Positions 9,801 to 26,853 of a stretch of DNA of 64,000 nucleotides are shown in pieces; position 1 is the stretch's first letter; each line of letters opens with the position of its first letter. This DNA is from Lepisosteus oculatus (taxonomy: Eukaryota > Chordata > Actinopteri > Semionotiformes > Lepisosteidae): assembly GCF_040954835.1 (NCBI RefSeq), contig NC_090709.1, positions 41,672,490-41,736,489 on the forward strand, written 5' to 3'. The position numbers and the translations under genes were made by a program. Under the pieces are notes generated by a model. The model was not told where the DNA came from and did not search any database. It was given only the letters and a program-made list of their open reading frames with translations.

Positions 9801-10815
9801 GGCCTGATTGATTGGTAGGAGCCGACGTACGCAAGACCACTGCTGGTCCAAACCCCACCACCAGCTGACCCAGTGAAACCCCGTTCACGGACCAACGCCG
9901 CAAATTCAGGCCATGTGAGAACACAGAATCAACTCCCCCACTCTGGCCTATAACGTAATGAATCAACTCGCTGACACCCAGCGAGTCTATTTACAGTACT
10001 GGGAGGCCTTTGTTAGCTTCAGTCTTCAGTCAATATAGTCTTCCGGTTCTGCTACACCCAGTCTACTGATCAAGCCCCTTGCCAATCACATCATGAATGA
10101 ACTCACTGTCACCCGGTGAGCCTATTTACACTATTCAAAAGTTCGAAAATCCGATTTTGATCTCATTTGTGAGCGCCATTAATCCGATATCATTTGAACA
10201 ATCAGACTGGGTGAATTTCAGTCTCAACTGAATACGACAAATACGACAAATGAGATTTAAAGTCTGCGAAGGGACGAGGTTCAAAGGAACACCTTTATTT
10301 TTATAACCCCCTGCTTCAGATGAGCCGGATCTAACCCGGCACCGGTGGCCCATCTCTGATCAACAGGTCTTGGCTGTGTTGTTACTAAAAGCTCAGCCGT
10401 AAGGGGAATTCACAGAGCGTGTGAGTTTGAGTTTTTCGACCAGCTGTGATCAAGTCAGTAAGTATTAATTCGTGCGGGAATGATTTACCTGCAGTCACAG
10501 TCAGATTGAGACGATCTCCGACAGGTCCTGTCGAAGGGGAGCAGCTGTAGAGCCCGGAGTCGCTCATGACTGCGTCCTTCAGCACCAGTTTGAACTCTCC
10601 GCTCTGCGGACCTGCAGTCACTGTCAGTCTCCCCTTGAACCTGTCCGACTCCACCCTGTGAGCCCCATTCCTGTCGATGCTGTAGATCAGTGTCCACGTT
10701 GACTTCACTCCTGCACACTTGGGATACAGAGGCTCCCACTCCCAGGTGACCTCTGGTCCTTTAGCAGAGCAGGAGAAATGTGTCTCCCCTCCTGGCGGAG
10801 TTGATGTTATGTCAC
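673..10815 (-). CDS. Ig-superfamily inhibitory receptor with ITSM/ITIM tail (CD2/SLAM-like), 5' end missing
   Basis: Spliced gene on the minus strand. Exons in transcript order: 10489-10815 (V-like Ig), 9334-9729 (C2-like Ig plus Ser/Thr stalk), 7057-7177 (TM), 6685-6713, 5634-5659, a second copy of the last three at 3544-3664, 3172-3200 and 2121-2146, then 1387-1431 (ITSM) and 673-840 (two ITIM-like motifs, TAG stop). Every exon has AG/GT borders. Phases agree throughout: 1-1, 1-1, 1-2, 2-1, 1-0, 0-0, then stop. Using one copy of the TM cassette gives one continuous reading frame. The product should be a type I membrane receptor on leukocytes that recruits SH2 proteins (SAP or SHP type) through its tail. 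Domain order and the short separate cytoplasmic exons recall SLAM/CD2 family genes; other ITIM Ig receptors are possible. The signal-peptide exon was not found between 10815 and atat1 and may lie in the N gap or in repeats. Confidence 0.72.
898..1170. repeat. Dispersed repeat fragment
   Basis: Contains GGACCTCGGTTTGACGT, CCGAAGGACGGCGCCTG and GCGCCCCCTGCTGGCC. The same string recurs at 36403-36550 and 36703-36930. It sits in the receptor intron between the ITSM exon and the last exon. The family is a fish-type interspersed repeat I cannot name with certainty. Confidence 0.7.
1387..1431 (-). CDS. ITSM exon (TVYTTV)
   Basis: 45 bp, phase 0 at both ends, acceptor CCATCGCAG and donor GTAAGT. It encodes TPEETVYTTVAEKPT. 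TVYTTV fits the switch-motif consensus T-x-Y-x-x-V/I that binds SAP-type SH2 adaptors in SLAM receptors. Its length is a multiple of three, so it could be skipped without a frameshift, giving a tail without the switch motif. Confidence 0.75.
1540..2015 (+). repeat. 122-bp minisatellite array (family A)
   Basis: About four units at 122-bp spacing. The unit contains CTGACTGGAGGAGCTCACCC, then GAGAAGCCAGGGTATCGG, then TTGTTCCCCACCCCCACC. In the duplication a partial array recurs at 5162-5530. The same family is found at five other places in the window, in both orientations. Confidence 0.93.
2121..2146 (-). CDS. 26-bp cytoplasmic exon, copy 1
   Basis: Duplicate of 5634-5659. In the transcript it is the last exon before the ITSM exon and ends in phase 0 as needed. 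Confidence 0.6.
2282..3033 (-). repeat. 33-bp minisatellite array (family B), about 22 units
   Basis: Unit GGGACCCCTGAGCT plus ATAAGACTCACTGGACT, with a G/C/T polymorphism in the middle. It is the reverse complement of the larger array at 51318-53466. It lies in the intron between the 29-bp and 26-bp exons and is copied at 5795-6546. Confidence 0.93.
3172..3200 (-). CDS. 29-bp cytoplasmic exon, copy 1
   Basis: Duplicate of 6685-6713, same AG and GT borders, same frame after the TM exon copy at 3544-3664. Confidence 0.6.
3544..3664 (-). CDS. Transmembrane exon, copy 1 (tail-proximal duplicate)
   Basis: Exact duplicate of 7057-7177 with the same splice sites. If both copies were spliced in series, the frame would change: the preceding exon set ends in phase 0 and this exon starts in phase 1. 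A mature mRNA therefore probably uses only one complete copy. Confidence 0.7.
3704..3990 (-). mobile_element. tRNA-derived SINE, minus orientation (copy at 7217-7503)
   Basis: Read on the minus strand it has a tRNA-like head with the B-box-like GGTTCGAATCC (around 3925-3945), then a body with GAGCGAGGCCCTGAACCCC and GCTGCTCCAGGGG, and a tail with AATAAAGTGATCTTATTGAT. The body core resembles the conserved part of the fish V-SINE/HE1-type elements, recalled from general knowledge and not checked against a database. It lies in the receptor intron just 5' of the TM exon. Confidence 0.7.
3983..4462 (+). repeat. CA-rich minisatellite (family C), duplicated at 7496-7975
   Basis: Repeats of CCCTGGACAGGACACCAG then TCCATCACAGGACACAC with a variable CA stretch. 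The same unit forms arrays at 11144-11465, 28186-29795, 41025-41640, 42270-43452, 44080-46236 and 46862-47606. Open frames across it are artefacts of the repeat. Confidence 0.93.
4590..4850 (+). mobile_element. tRNA-derived SINE, plus orientation (copy at 8103-8363)
   Basis: The head has an A-box-like GGTGGAGCTGGGGC and B-box GGTTCGAATCC. The body is nearly the same as the minus-oriented SINE at 3704-3990. The two SINEs face each other across the CA minisatellite, so they could pair as an inverted repeat. Confidence 0.7.
4851..5161 (+). repeat. 83-bp minisatellite (family D), truncated copy
   Basis: Units with GGTCAGTTACTGGTCAGTTA then CATGTCTCACTGATAAGACTG, cut at 5161 by the duplication junction. 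Confidence 0.9.
5634..5659 (-). CDS. 26-bp cytoplasmic exon, copy 2
   Basis: Acceptor TTTCTGACAG, donor GTGAGT. It joins the 29-bp exon in phase 1 and ends in phase 0, encoding PGQTVPLQ. Its phase-0 end matches the ITSM exon. Identical to 2121-2146. Confidence 0.6.
6685..6713 (-). CDS. 29-bp cytoplasmic exon, copy 2
   Basis: Acceptor CTGCCCCCAG, donor GTGAGG. It continues the TM exon in frame (phase 2) and encodes ERKRSAEPP, a short basic juxtamembrane stretch. Identical to 3172-3200. Confidence 0.6.
7057..7177 (-). CDS. Transmembrane exon, copy 2 (receptor-proximal)
   Basis: 121 bp with acceptor TGCTTCAG and donor GTGAGT. It starts in phase 1, matching the end of the stalk exon. It encodes about 25 hydrophobic residues (LVLGILAGALLAAIGLG, then an alanine run from a GCG repeat) followed by a basic stop-transfer (WSRKRD). 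It is identical to the copy at 3544-3664. Confidence 0.8.
8364..9225 (+). repeat. 83-bp minisatellite (family D), full array of about ten units
   Basis: TAAGACTGTG recurs at 8441, 8524 and 8607, giving an 83-bp period. The array fills the receptor intron between the stalk exon and the TM exon and ends about 110 bp from the stalk exon. Confidence 0.93.
9334..9729 (-). CDS. C2-like Ig domain plus Ser/Thr-rich stalk exon
   Basis: 396 bp, phase 1 at both ends, acceptor CTCCTGCAG and donor GTGAGT. The domain has four cysteines (FYC, TAC, VRC, ELC), compatible with the two disulfides of CD2/SLAM-family membrane-proximal domains, and a tryptophan in FDWIV. One N-glycosylation sequon is NVT. The last ~40 residues are rich in Ser, Thr and Gln and contain a short internal repeat (TAVST...LQP..QTA), so they look like an extracellular stalk with an NQT sequon. 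Confidence 0.8.
9740..10488. other. Intron between the two Ig exons, mostly unique
   Basis: AT-richer unique sequence between the V-like and C2-like exons. I see no exon or mobile element in it. Confidence 0.5.
10489..10815 (-). CDS. V-like Ig domain exon of the receptor
   Basis: 327 bp, phase 1 at both ends (acceptor TTTCCCCAG, donor GTAAAT), which is typical of Ig-domain exons. The translation has a first cysteine in HFSC, a tryptophan in VTWEW, and the pattern SDSGLYSC, the D-x-G-x-Y-x-C signature before the G strand. It ends LNLTVTA. An extra cysteine sits in the middle (PKCAG). The 108 complete codons match the size of one Ig domain. Confidence 0.82.
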
Positions 10816-11143
10816 CTGGGGAAAGAGAAACAACAAAGATGTAATTGATCAGATTCAGAAGGTCTCTGCAGCAGTGTCATTATACCAGGTGGGATAATTC
10901 ATTGAGCACTGCTGAGTGGCACATTCTCTAGGGTCAGAACAAGGAGACCTTCTCTTCTTCCACACCATCTGGGGTGAGAGGGAGGAGACCAGGGCTGGAG
11001 ACTCTCTGGGGTGAGAGAGAGGGGTGAGACCGGGGCTGGAGAGTCTCTGGGGTGAGAGAGAGGAGATCCTGTTCTTCTCCAGATCCACAGGATCATTATG
11101 TACAATGCCGCGTAGCTGCACTACGAAACTCACCCACGTCTCA

Positions 11144-11465
11144 AAATGGACACACACACACACACACACACACCCTGGACAGGACACCAGTCCATCACAG
11201 GACAAACACACTCACACACCCTGGACAGAACAGCAGTCCATCACAGGACACACACACTCACACACCCTGGACAGGACACCAGTCCATCACAGGACACACA
11301 CACACACACTCACACACCCTGGACAGGACACCAGTCCATCACAGGACACACACACACTCACACACCCTGGACAGGACAGCAGTCCATCACAGGACACACA
11401 CATTCACACACCCTGGACAGGACACCAGTCCATCACAGGACACACACACACACACACTCACACAG
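11144..11465 (+). repeat. CA-rich minisatellite (family C)
   Basis: About six units of the GGACAGGACACCAGTCCATC type with CA runs. It lies upstream of the receptor's first recognised Ig exon. Confidence 0.92.
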
Positions 11466-11699
11466 ACACTCTCACACTCTCGCAGACAGACAGAGAGACA
11501 GGGCAGCTCGAGGAGATGACTGAGAGGAGGTGTTTGTGCTCTCAGCGCGCTGTGGAACGAGTGTGTGTTTCCACAGTCAACAGAAGCGCCGAAGACGTCG
11601 CGCTGTGGGGCAGCGCGGCCGAGGAGGGGAGGGGGAGGGTTTCCTGTGCTGCTTGAGAAACATCACAGCTCGGAGCTGAGCACTACAGCCCCTGGGCAA

Positions 11700-12286
11700 G
11701 CAATCACCTTCAATACAATCACCATCATCGTCGTCAATAACGCTAATCAGAACCGCCTTCAATACAATCACCATCTTCATCGTCGTCAATAACGCTAATC
11801 AGAACCGCCTTCAATACAATCACCATCATCATCGTCAATTATGCTAATCAGAACCGCCTTCAATACAATCACCATCTTCATCGTCGTCAAGAACGCTAAT
11901 CAGAACCACCTTCAATACAATCACCACCATCGTCGTCAATAACGCTAATCAGAACCGCCTTCAATACAATCACCAGCATCGTCGTCAATAACGCTAATCA
12001 GAACCACCTTCAATACAATCACCATCTTAATCGTCGTCAAGAACGCTAATCAGAACCGCCTTCAATACAATCACCACCTTCATCGTCGTCAAGAACGCTA
12101 ATCAGAACCGCCTTCAATACAATCACCATCTTCATCGCCGTCAAGAACGCTAATCAGAACCGCCTTCAATACAATCACCATCTTCATCGTCGTCAAGAAC
12201 GCTAATCAGAACCGCCTTCAATACAATCACCATCTTCATCGTCGTCAAGAACGCTAATCAGAACCGCCTTCAATACAATCACCATC
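11700..12286 (+). repeat. ~52-bp minisatellite ending at the assembly gap
   Basis: Units AACGCTAATCAGAACC, GCCTTCAATACAATCACC, then a CATCTTCATCGTCGTCAA-type stretch, spaced 49-52 bp. It runs straight into the N block, so its true length is unknown. Confidence 0.92.
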
Positions 12287-12486
12287 NNNNNNNNNNNNNN
12301 NNNNNNNNNNNNNNNNNNNNNNNNNNNNNNNNNNNNNNNNNNNNNNNNNNNNNNNNNNNNNNNNNNNNNNNNNNNNNNNNNNNNNNNNNNNNNNNNNNNN
12401 NNNNNNNNNNNNNNNNNNNNNNNNNNNNNNNNNNNNNNNNNNNNNNNNNNNNNNNNNNNNNNNNNNNNNNNNNNNNNNNNNNNNNN
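12287..12486. other. Assembly gap, 200 N
   Basis: 200 consecutive N. A round number suggests a placeholder of unknown size. Missing exons (the receptor signal peptide and the atat1 3' end) could lie here. Confidence 0.99.
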
Positions 12487-13083
12487 ATCTGAGGAGGAGG
12501 AGTGTGAGGGTGAAGCTGGAGGTGATCAGACTGAGTGTCTCTCCAGTCCTGTACAGATCTGAGGAGGAGGAGGAGTGTGAGGGTGAAGCTGGAGGTGATC
12601 AGACTGAGTGTCTCTCCAGTCCTGGACAGATCTGAGGAGGAGGAGTGTGAGGGTGAAGCTGGAGGTGATCAGACTGAGTGTCTCCAGTCCTGGACAGATC
12701 TGAGGAGGAGGAGTGTGAGGGTGAAGCTGGAGGTGATCAGACTGAGTGTCTCTCCAGTCCTGTACAGATCTGAGGAGGAGGAGTGTGAGGGTGAAGCTGG
12801 AGGCGATCAGACTGAGTGTCTCTCCAGTCCTGTACAGATCTGAGGAGGAGGAGTGCGAGGGTGAGGCTGGAGGTGATCAGACTGAGTGTCTCTCCAGTCC
12901 TGTACAGATCTGAGGAGGAGGAGTGCGAGGGTGAAGCTGGAGGTGATCAGACTGAGTGTCTCTCCAGTCCTGTACAGATCTGAGGAGGAGGACTGTGAGG
13001 GTGAAGCTGGAGGTGATCAGACTGAGTGTCTCTCCAGTCCTGTACAGATCTGAGGAGGAGGAGTGTGAGGGCGAAGCTGGAGA
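12487..13083 (+). repeat. ~69-bp minisatellite beginning at the gap
   Basis: Units with ATCTGAGGAGGAGGAGTG, GGGTGAAGCTGGAGGTGATC and AGTGTCTCTCCAGTCCTG at about 69-70 bp spacing. It differs from the array on the other side of the gap. The region 13084-13390 that follows is unique, with no gene seen. Confidence 0.92.
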
Positions 13084-13394
13084 TGATGTATTTCCTGATA
13101 GCATTACCCTGATCAGGATACACAGCAGGGGCTGAAAGATATCGGTCAGGAAAGTTATTGGGCAGGACAACGGGAACTAGGAAGGTGACTACATTAGTAC
13201 AATTTGACTAGAGAGGCAGACCAAACAGGAACAACTGTACAACCTTTTCACAAGGGGATCTTTGGCTCGAGGTAAAGTCTTATTGGTTTACTCTGGGATA
13301 AAGGTAAATGTGAACATACATAGAAAAAAAAAAAAGAAACAGCAGGCTGAGATCATAGGATCAGTTTAGCTGCAAGCAATCAAACATCTCTACA

Positions 13395-13650
13395 CGGAGG
13401 GTGGCGGGGGTGGGGAACAAGCTGCCCAGCCCTGTGGTTGAAGCCGATACCCTGGCTCCTCTCCAGACACAGCTGGGTGAGCTCCTCCAGTCAGGGACAG
13501 GAGGCTCTTCTGTACACAGAGGGTGGTAGGGGTGTGGAACAAAGCTGATACCCCGGCTTCTCTCCAGACACAGCTGGGTGAGCTCCTCCAGTCAGGACAG
13601 GGGGGCTCTTCTGTACACAGAGGGTGGCGGGGGTGGGGAACAGGCTGCCC
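13395..13650 (-). repeat. 122-bp minisatellite (family A), minus orientation
   Basis: About two units of family A in reverse orientation relative to 1540-2015, somewhat diverged. The interval 13651-14060 is unique GC-rich sequence without a recognisable exon. Confidence 0.88.
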
Positions 13651-14064
13651 AGTTGGGTAGTGGTAGCAGATCAGACAGAGAGGGTCCCTCACCCAGTGGC
13701 CTTAGACCTCAGTGCGCCACCTCTACAATTAAAAATATATTTCTGGGGGGGCATTTTTCAGGGCGCGGTTCTGTCCCCCCCCCCATGCGCGAGGGGGGTG
13801 AACACTGGGATGTAGGGCAGGCGGGGGACCAGCAGAGGGAGACAGAGAGAGGAGGGTGGGTGGGCAGAGACTGGATCGATCCCTTACGAGCAGCCGAGAG
13901 AGCCCCGGTCTGGGAACGGAGGCGCTCCTGGGAATATCGGGAGAGATTAGCGTTAGTCTCCTTAGCGATTTATTGATTTTATCTTTTTCCCCCCCACCCC
14001 ACCCTCCTGAGAGCGGAGAGCAGCTATTGAAGGAGCAACCTTCTGTTATCACTTCGGCAACTGT

Positions 14065-14450
14065 CAGCTCCTCTCTCTCTCTCTCACTGTGTCTCCTGTC
14101 CTGTTGTGTGTTTATGACTGAGGAATTCTCTGTGATCTCTCTCTCTCTCTCTCTCTCTCACTGTGTCTCCTGTCCTGTTGTGTGTGTTTATGACTGAGGG
14201 ATTCTCTGTGATATCCTCTCTCTCTGTGTCTCCTGTCCTGTTGTGTGTGTTTATGACTGAGGGATTCTCTGTGATATCCTCTCTCACTGTGTCTCCTGTC
14301 CTGTCGTATGTGTTTATTACTGAGAGATTCATTGATCTTCTCTCTCTCACTGTGTCTCCTGTCCTGTGGGGTGTGTGTGTGTGTCTGTGTATTACTGAGA
14401 GATCCAGTGATCTCCTCTCTCTCACTGTGTCTCCTGTCCTGTAGTGTGAG
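14065..14450 (+). repeat. CT-rich ~60-bp minisatellite
   Basis: Units CACTGTGTCTCCTGTCCTG, TTTATGACTGAGGGATTCTC and CT dinucleotide runs. It lies just downstream of the last recognised atat1 exon. Confidence 0.88.
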
Positions 14451-14544
14451 GAGTTAACAGAAAAAGGAAAACCAGGCAGAAGACTTCTGCTTCAGACCAA
14501 TAGGGAAAGTAAACCTGGCCCAGACCCCAGTTAATGGCAGGTAC

Positions 14545-23090
<8,546 letters not shown>

Positions 23091-23169
23091 CTTCCTCCTC
23101 CTCCTCCCCGGGGCAGAGGGCGCGGCCCCACTCGCGCCTTCCCGCCGGGAGCAAGCCCAGACAGCCCTT

Positions 23170-23228
23170 TAATAGCGCTGATAATAATAATAATAATTAT
23201 TATTATTATTATTATTATTAATAATAAG
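23170..23228. repeat. AAT/ATT microsatellite, self-complementary
   Basis: A run of AAT repeats changes to ATT repeats and back, so the two halves are reverse complements and could form a hairpin. It lies just upstream of the atat1 start. Confidence 0.85.
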
Positions 23229-23544
23229 CGATTTTTTTTTCCCCCGTCTCCTGTGTTGGGTGGGTGTTGTCGACACGCTGCGAGCTCCCGGACGCGGTGT
23301 CAGGCGTGGGTGTCGTGCGTCTCCCCTCTCCGTGGTCTCTAGCGCTCCATTGTGTCTGCTCCACACACGCGTGAACGCGGACACTCGGTCCCCCCCCTCC
23401 ACTCCGCACACGCGTCTGTCGCCCGGTATCGCATCACCCCGGGAGACGGCCGTATCTCGCCGAAGAGAGGGGCACGATGGATTTCCCTCCCCCGCCTCTA
23501 TAAACGGGTCAGTCCTTCAGGAACAAGGTAACTCCCGCCCGGAG

Positions 23545-24120
23545 ATTGGTCCAGTCGGTCCAGGGGTCTGTGTCCCTGGTCCAGTCAGTCCAGGTGGTCT
23601 GTGTCCCTGGTCCAGTCAGTCCAGGTGGTCTGTGTCCCTGGTCCAGTTAGTCCAGGGGTCTGTGACTCTGGTCCAGTTAGTCCAGGTGGTCTGTGACTTT
23701 GGTCCAGTTAGTCCAGGGGTCTGTGACTCTGGTCCAGTTAGTCCAGGGGGTCTGTGTCCCTGTTACAGTCAGTCCAGGGGGTCTGTGTCCCTGTTACAGT
23801 CAGTCCAGGGGTCTGTGTCCCTGGTCCAGTTAGTCCAGGTGGTCTGTGACTTTGGTCCAGTTAGTCCAGGGGTCTGTGACTCTGGTCCAGTTAGTCCAGG
23901 GGTCTGTGTCCCTGGTCCAGTTAGTCCAGGGGTCTGTGTCCCTGGTCCAGTCAGTCCAGGGGGTCTGTGTCCCTGTTACAGTCAGTCCAGGGGTCTGTGT
24001 CCCTGGTCCAGTTAGTCCAGGTGGTCTGTGACTCTGGTCCAGTTAGTCCAGGGGTCTGTGACTCTGGTCCAGTTAATACAGGGGTCTGTGTCCCTGATCC
24101 AGTCAGTCCAGGGGTCTGTG
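23545..24120 (+). repeat. ~31-bp minisatellite (family E)
   Basis: Same family as 20155-20850, with units GGTCTGTGTCCCTGGTCCAG and TTAGTCCAGG. It lies upstream of the atat1 start. Confidence 0.92.
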
Positions 24121-24129
24121 AGTCAGAGC

Positions 24130-25260
24130 CCTGTTTCACACGGACGGGGGTTGGGGGGCGATTTTAACAAGTTCTTATTTTGAATTTGGTGTATACTGAC
24201 AGGATATATCTCCGTTGACTGCAGTGCAAGGATGCGCCTCTACCCTTCGTTTTACGGTAAGCACCAAGCCGTTTCCGGTCGCGGCGGCGCATCGCCTTGG
24301 CAACGACGCAGAGCGGCCTGGCAAACCAGCGCTGGGCGCGGCGGTCTGTCTTGTCTGTCGCCTGCGGGCGAAACAAAAAAAAAAATAAGATACCCAAAAC
24401 AAAAAAAATAAATCAAATGAAATCAGTCCCTCTTCCGCTCTAAACACGCCACACCGGGAGAGAGTTCAGAAACGCGGCCTGTGGCGTCTGAACGTACGGC
24501 CTCTCTCGGTGTTATTGAGCGCGGCCAGGACACAAACACACACATAAAACCGCATCTGTTGTCATGTGGAAGATGTCCCCCTTTGTACAGCGCGTCTCTA
24601 ATCTCACTTCCACCTGAAAAAAAACCACAGCTCTTTATCAGCTCAGTCCTCGGTCCCAGACAAGGCAGGGGAGGGGAGTTTAGCGGGTATGAGCGACGAT
24701 TGGAGCTGAACGGCTGGTCCGGCGACACCAGGGACCGGTTTTTTCCCACTGTTTACCTCAGCCCGAGTACGACTTGATGAGGGAGACTTTGAACTCACAG
24801 ACACACTGGTGTCCCCCCCCGGCTCCTCGGAGGTCAGAGACCCCCCCCAAAATTTGTCGAAGCACCTGATTTACCCCCCCGTAAAAAAAAAATAAATCAT
24901 GATCCAAACGACCAGTTCAAAAACAAAACAAAACCTTTTTTCAAACGGCAAAATAAAAGAAAAATGCTTTTAAACGAACTCATGTAGAAACTACCTTGAG
25001 TAAGACTGAAGTGTCAGTAATTAAGAGCCTTGTCACTGCCCTCAAGTGCGCCCAATACAGCTCTTGACTGACTAAAATCTGCCTTAATTAATTATTCAAT
25101 CGATTGATTCAGATTGATTCAGTTGGTCCCGATTAAAAGCTGCGGATGTAGAAGACGAGCATCAAAAATAGTGTCAGCAAAAGCAGTGGCGGATCGGAAA
25201 TAAGCACACGTTAGGATTTCCTGTTGTCAGATGGAAATTGTAACTCATGCAGGTGTGTGT
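24130..25260. other. Intergenic, no gene recognised
   Basis: A CpG-rich piece at about 24230-24380 (with GCATCGCCTTGGCAACG, resembling half of an X-box) is followed by AT-richer unique sequence. No convincing exon on either strand. Confidence 0.4.
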
Positions 25261-25299
25261 GTGTGAGAGAGAGAAAGAGAAACTGTGAAGGTGAAGTCT

Positions 25300-25785
25300 A
25301 CTGTCTGGACACTCCAGTACATGAACACTGCACTGAGAGAGAGAGAGGGGTTCATACACACACACTGACTGGACACTCCAGTACATGAACACTGCACTGA
25401 GAGAGAGGGGGGTTCATACAGACACACTGACTGGACACTCCAGTACATGAACACTGCACTGAGAGAGAGAGGGGTTCATACAGACACACTGACTGGACAC
25501 TCCAGTACATGAACACTGCACTGAGAGAGAGAGGGGTTCATACACACACACTGACTGGACACTCCAGGACATGAACACTGCACTGAGAGAGAGAGGGGTT
25601 CATACAGACACACTGACTGGACACTCCAGGACATGAACACTGCACTGAGAGAGAGAGGGGTTCATACAGACACACTGACTGGACACTCCAGTACATGAAC
25701 ACTGCACTGAGAGAGAGGGGGGTTCATACAGACACACTGACTGGACACTCCAGTACATGAACACTGCACTGAGAGAGAGAGAGAA
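25300..25785 (+). repeat. 61-bp minisatellite (family F), block 1
   Basis: Units ATACAGACACACTGACTGG, ACACTCCAGTACATGAACAC, TGCACTGAGAGAGAGAGG. Blocks 2 (26128-26346) and 3 (26854-27835) continue the same array after two insertions. Confidence 0.93.
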
Positions 25786-26127
25786 ATCTAATCCCAGAGT
25801 TCCCACACCTGCCAAAACCACAACAGGTCCCAATCCTACTGGGAGAGGGAGGAGGGAACTCAGTTGATCTGGCAGCCCAATATGTGATCTCCTGTCACAG
25901 CCTGAGGAACAGTGAGTCTGTCTCCCAGTAATGCTCCAGCCGCCTACAGTATATGTCAATATTTTATAATATGTCTTTGTTGTAAATGTCTGTAACATGT
26001 CTGTAGATTTTATTTTACTTCTATTTTTTTGTTTTGTTCCATGTTAATTTTATTATTTTTATTTGCTTTGGCAACACTGATTGTACCCATCGGTCATGCT
26101 AATAAAGCACCTTGAATTGAATTGAGA
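25786..26127 (+). mobile_element. 5'-truncated LINE 3' end inserted in the 61-bp array
   Basis: About 340 bp ending in CTTTGGCAACACTG, GTCATGCTAATAAAGC, ACCTTGAATTGAATTGA: an AATAAA and short GAATT repeats, as in the 3' tails of common fish non-LTR elements. No coding part remains. Confidence 0.65.
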
Positions 26128-26346
26128 GAGGGGTTCATACAGACACACTGACTGGACACTCCAGGACATGAACACTGCACTGAGAGAGAGAGGGGTTCAT
26201 ACAGACACACTGACTGGACACTCCAGTACATGAACACTGCACTGAGAGAGAGAGGGGTTCATACAGACACACTGACTGGACACTCCAGTACATGAACACT
26301 GCACTGAGAGAGAGACGGGTTCATACAGACACACTGACTGGACACT
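26128..26346 (+). repeat. 61-bp minisatellite (family F), block 2
   Basis: Continuation of the array between the LINE tail and the solo LTR. Confidence 0.92.
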
Positions 26347-26853
26347 TGTCATGGAAATTTAACTATCAAGGAAGCCACAAAAGAGAGTTCTCACCTGAGT
26401 AAGGTCTTTATTTCAATATTGCAATATTGGGAGCCCTGCTGCCACTTCGCCAAGTGCAACCAGAGACTCAATTCGTTACAAGCAGTACAGGGTTTTTATA
26501 AGACGTTGCGCTGTAAAAAGTTCAGCACTTGGTCCCTTCTAAAACTTCCCCTTTCTCTAAGAGAAAACAGATTACATCATAGAGCGAGAGAAGAAAAACT
26601 AGATTTGTTATTCAAAGCTTATCAGTTACTTTCAGCTAATTCTAATGACCCAGACAGCATATGTTGTTTTGGTACATTGTCTTCTAAACTAACCTAAACA
26701 GTGTACTTTGTTGACGAACTGTTTTCTAAAATTCTGCACGTACTGTAGCATAGCAGTTATATCCTTGAAATATTATCTAAAAGCACCAATATATTTTTTT
26801 GTAAAGCTCTCTACATTTTTAAGAATCAATTAACTCATTAGATTTCCACTACA
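26347..26853 (-). mobile_element. Solo LTR of an endogenous retroelement, with 4-bp target duplication
   Basis: 507 bp. Read on the minus strand it starts TGTAGTGGAAAT and ends ATTTCCATGACA, so it has TG...CA ends and imperfect terminal inverted repeats. A TATA box (TATAAAAA, plus 26493-26500) and AATAAA (plus 26407-26412) are in LTR order U3-R-U5. CACT flanks both sides (26343-26346 and 26854-26857), and removing the LTR with one CACT restores the minisatellite unit exactly. No internal coding region is left. Confidence 0.9.

Noticed and set aside
11640-11690. Similarity between this stretch and the 56/58-kb duplicated segment (GCTGCTTGAGAA, CAGCTCGGAGCTGAGCACTAC)
   Set aside because: Short and patchy; not enough to call a shared element.
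13685-13740. Possible last atat1 exon on the minus strand (acceptor TTGTAG then four codons and TGA)
   Set aside because: The frame fits phase 1, but it has no family similarity and could be chance.
24164-24749. Basic-residue-rich minus-strand frames upstream of atat1
   Set aside because: Short, with poly-Phe from A-runs and no family resemblance.
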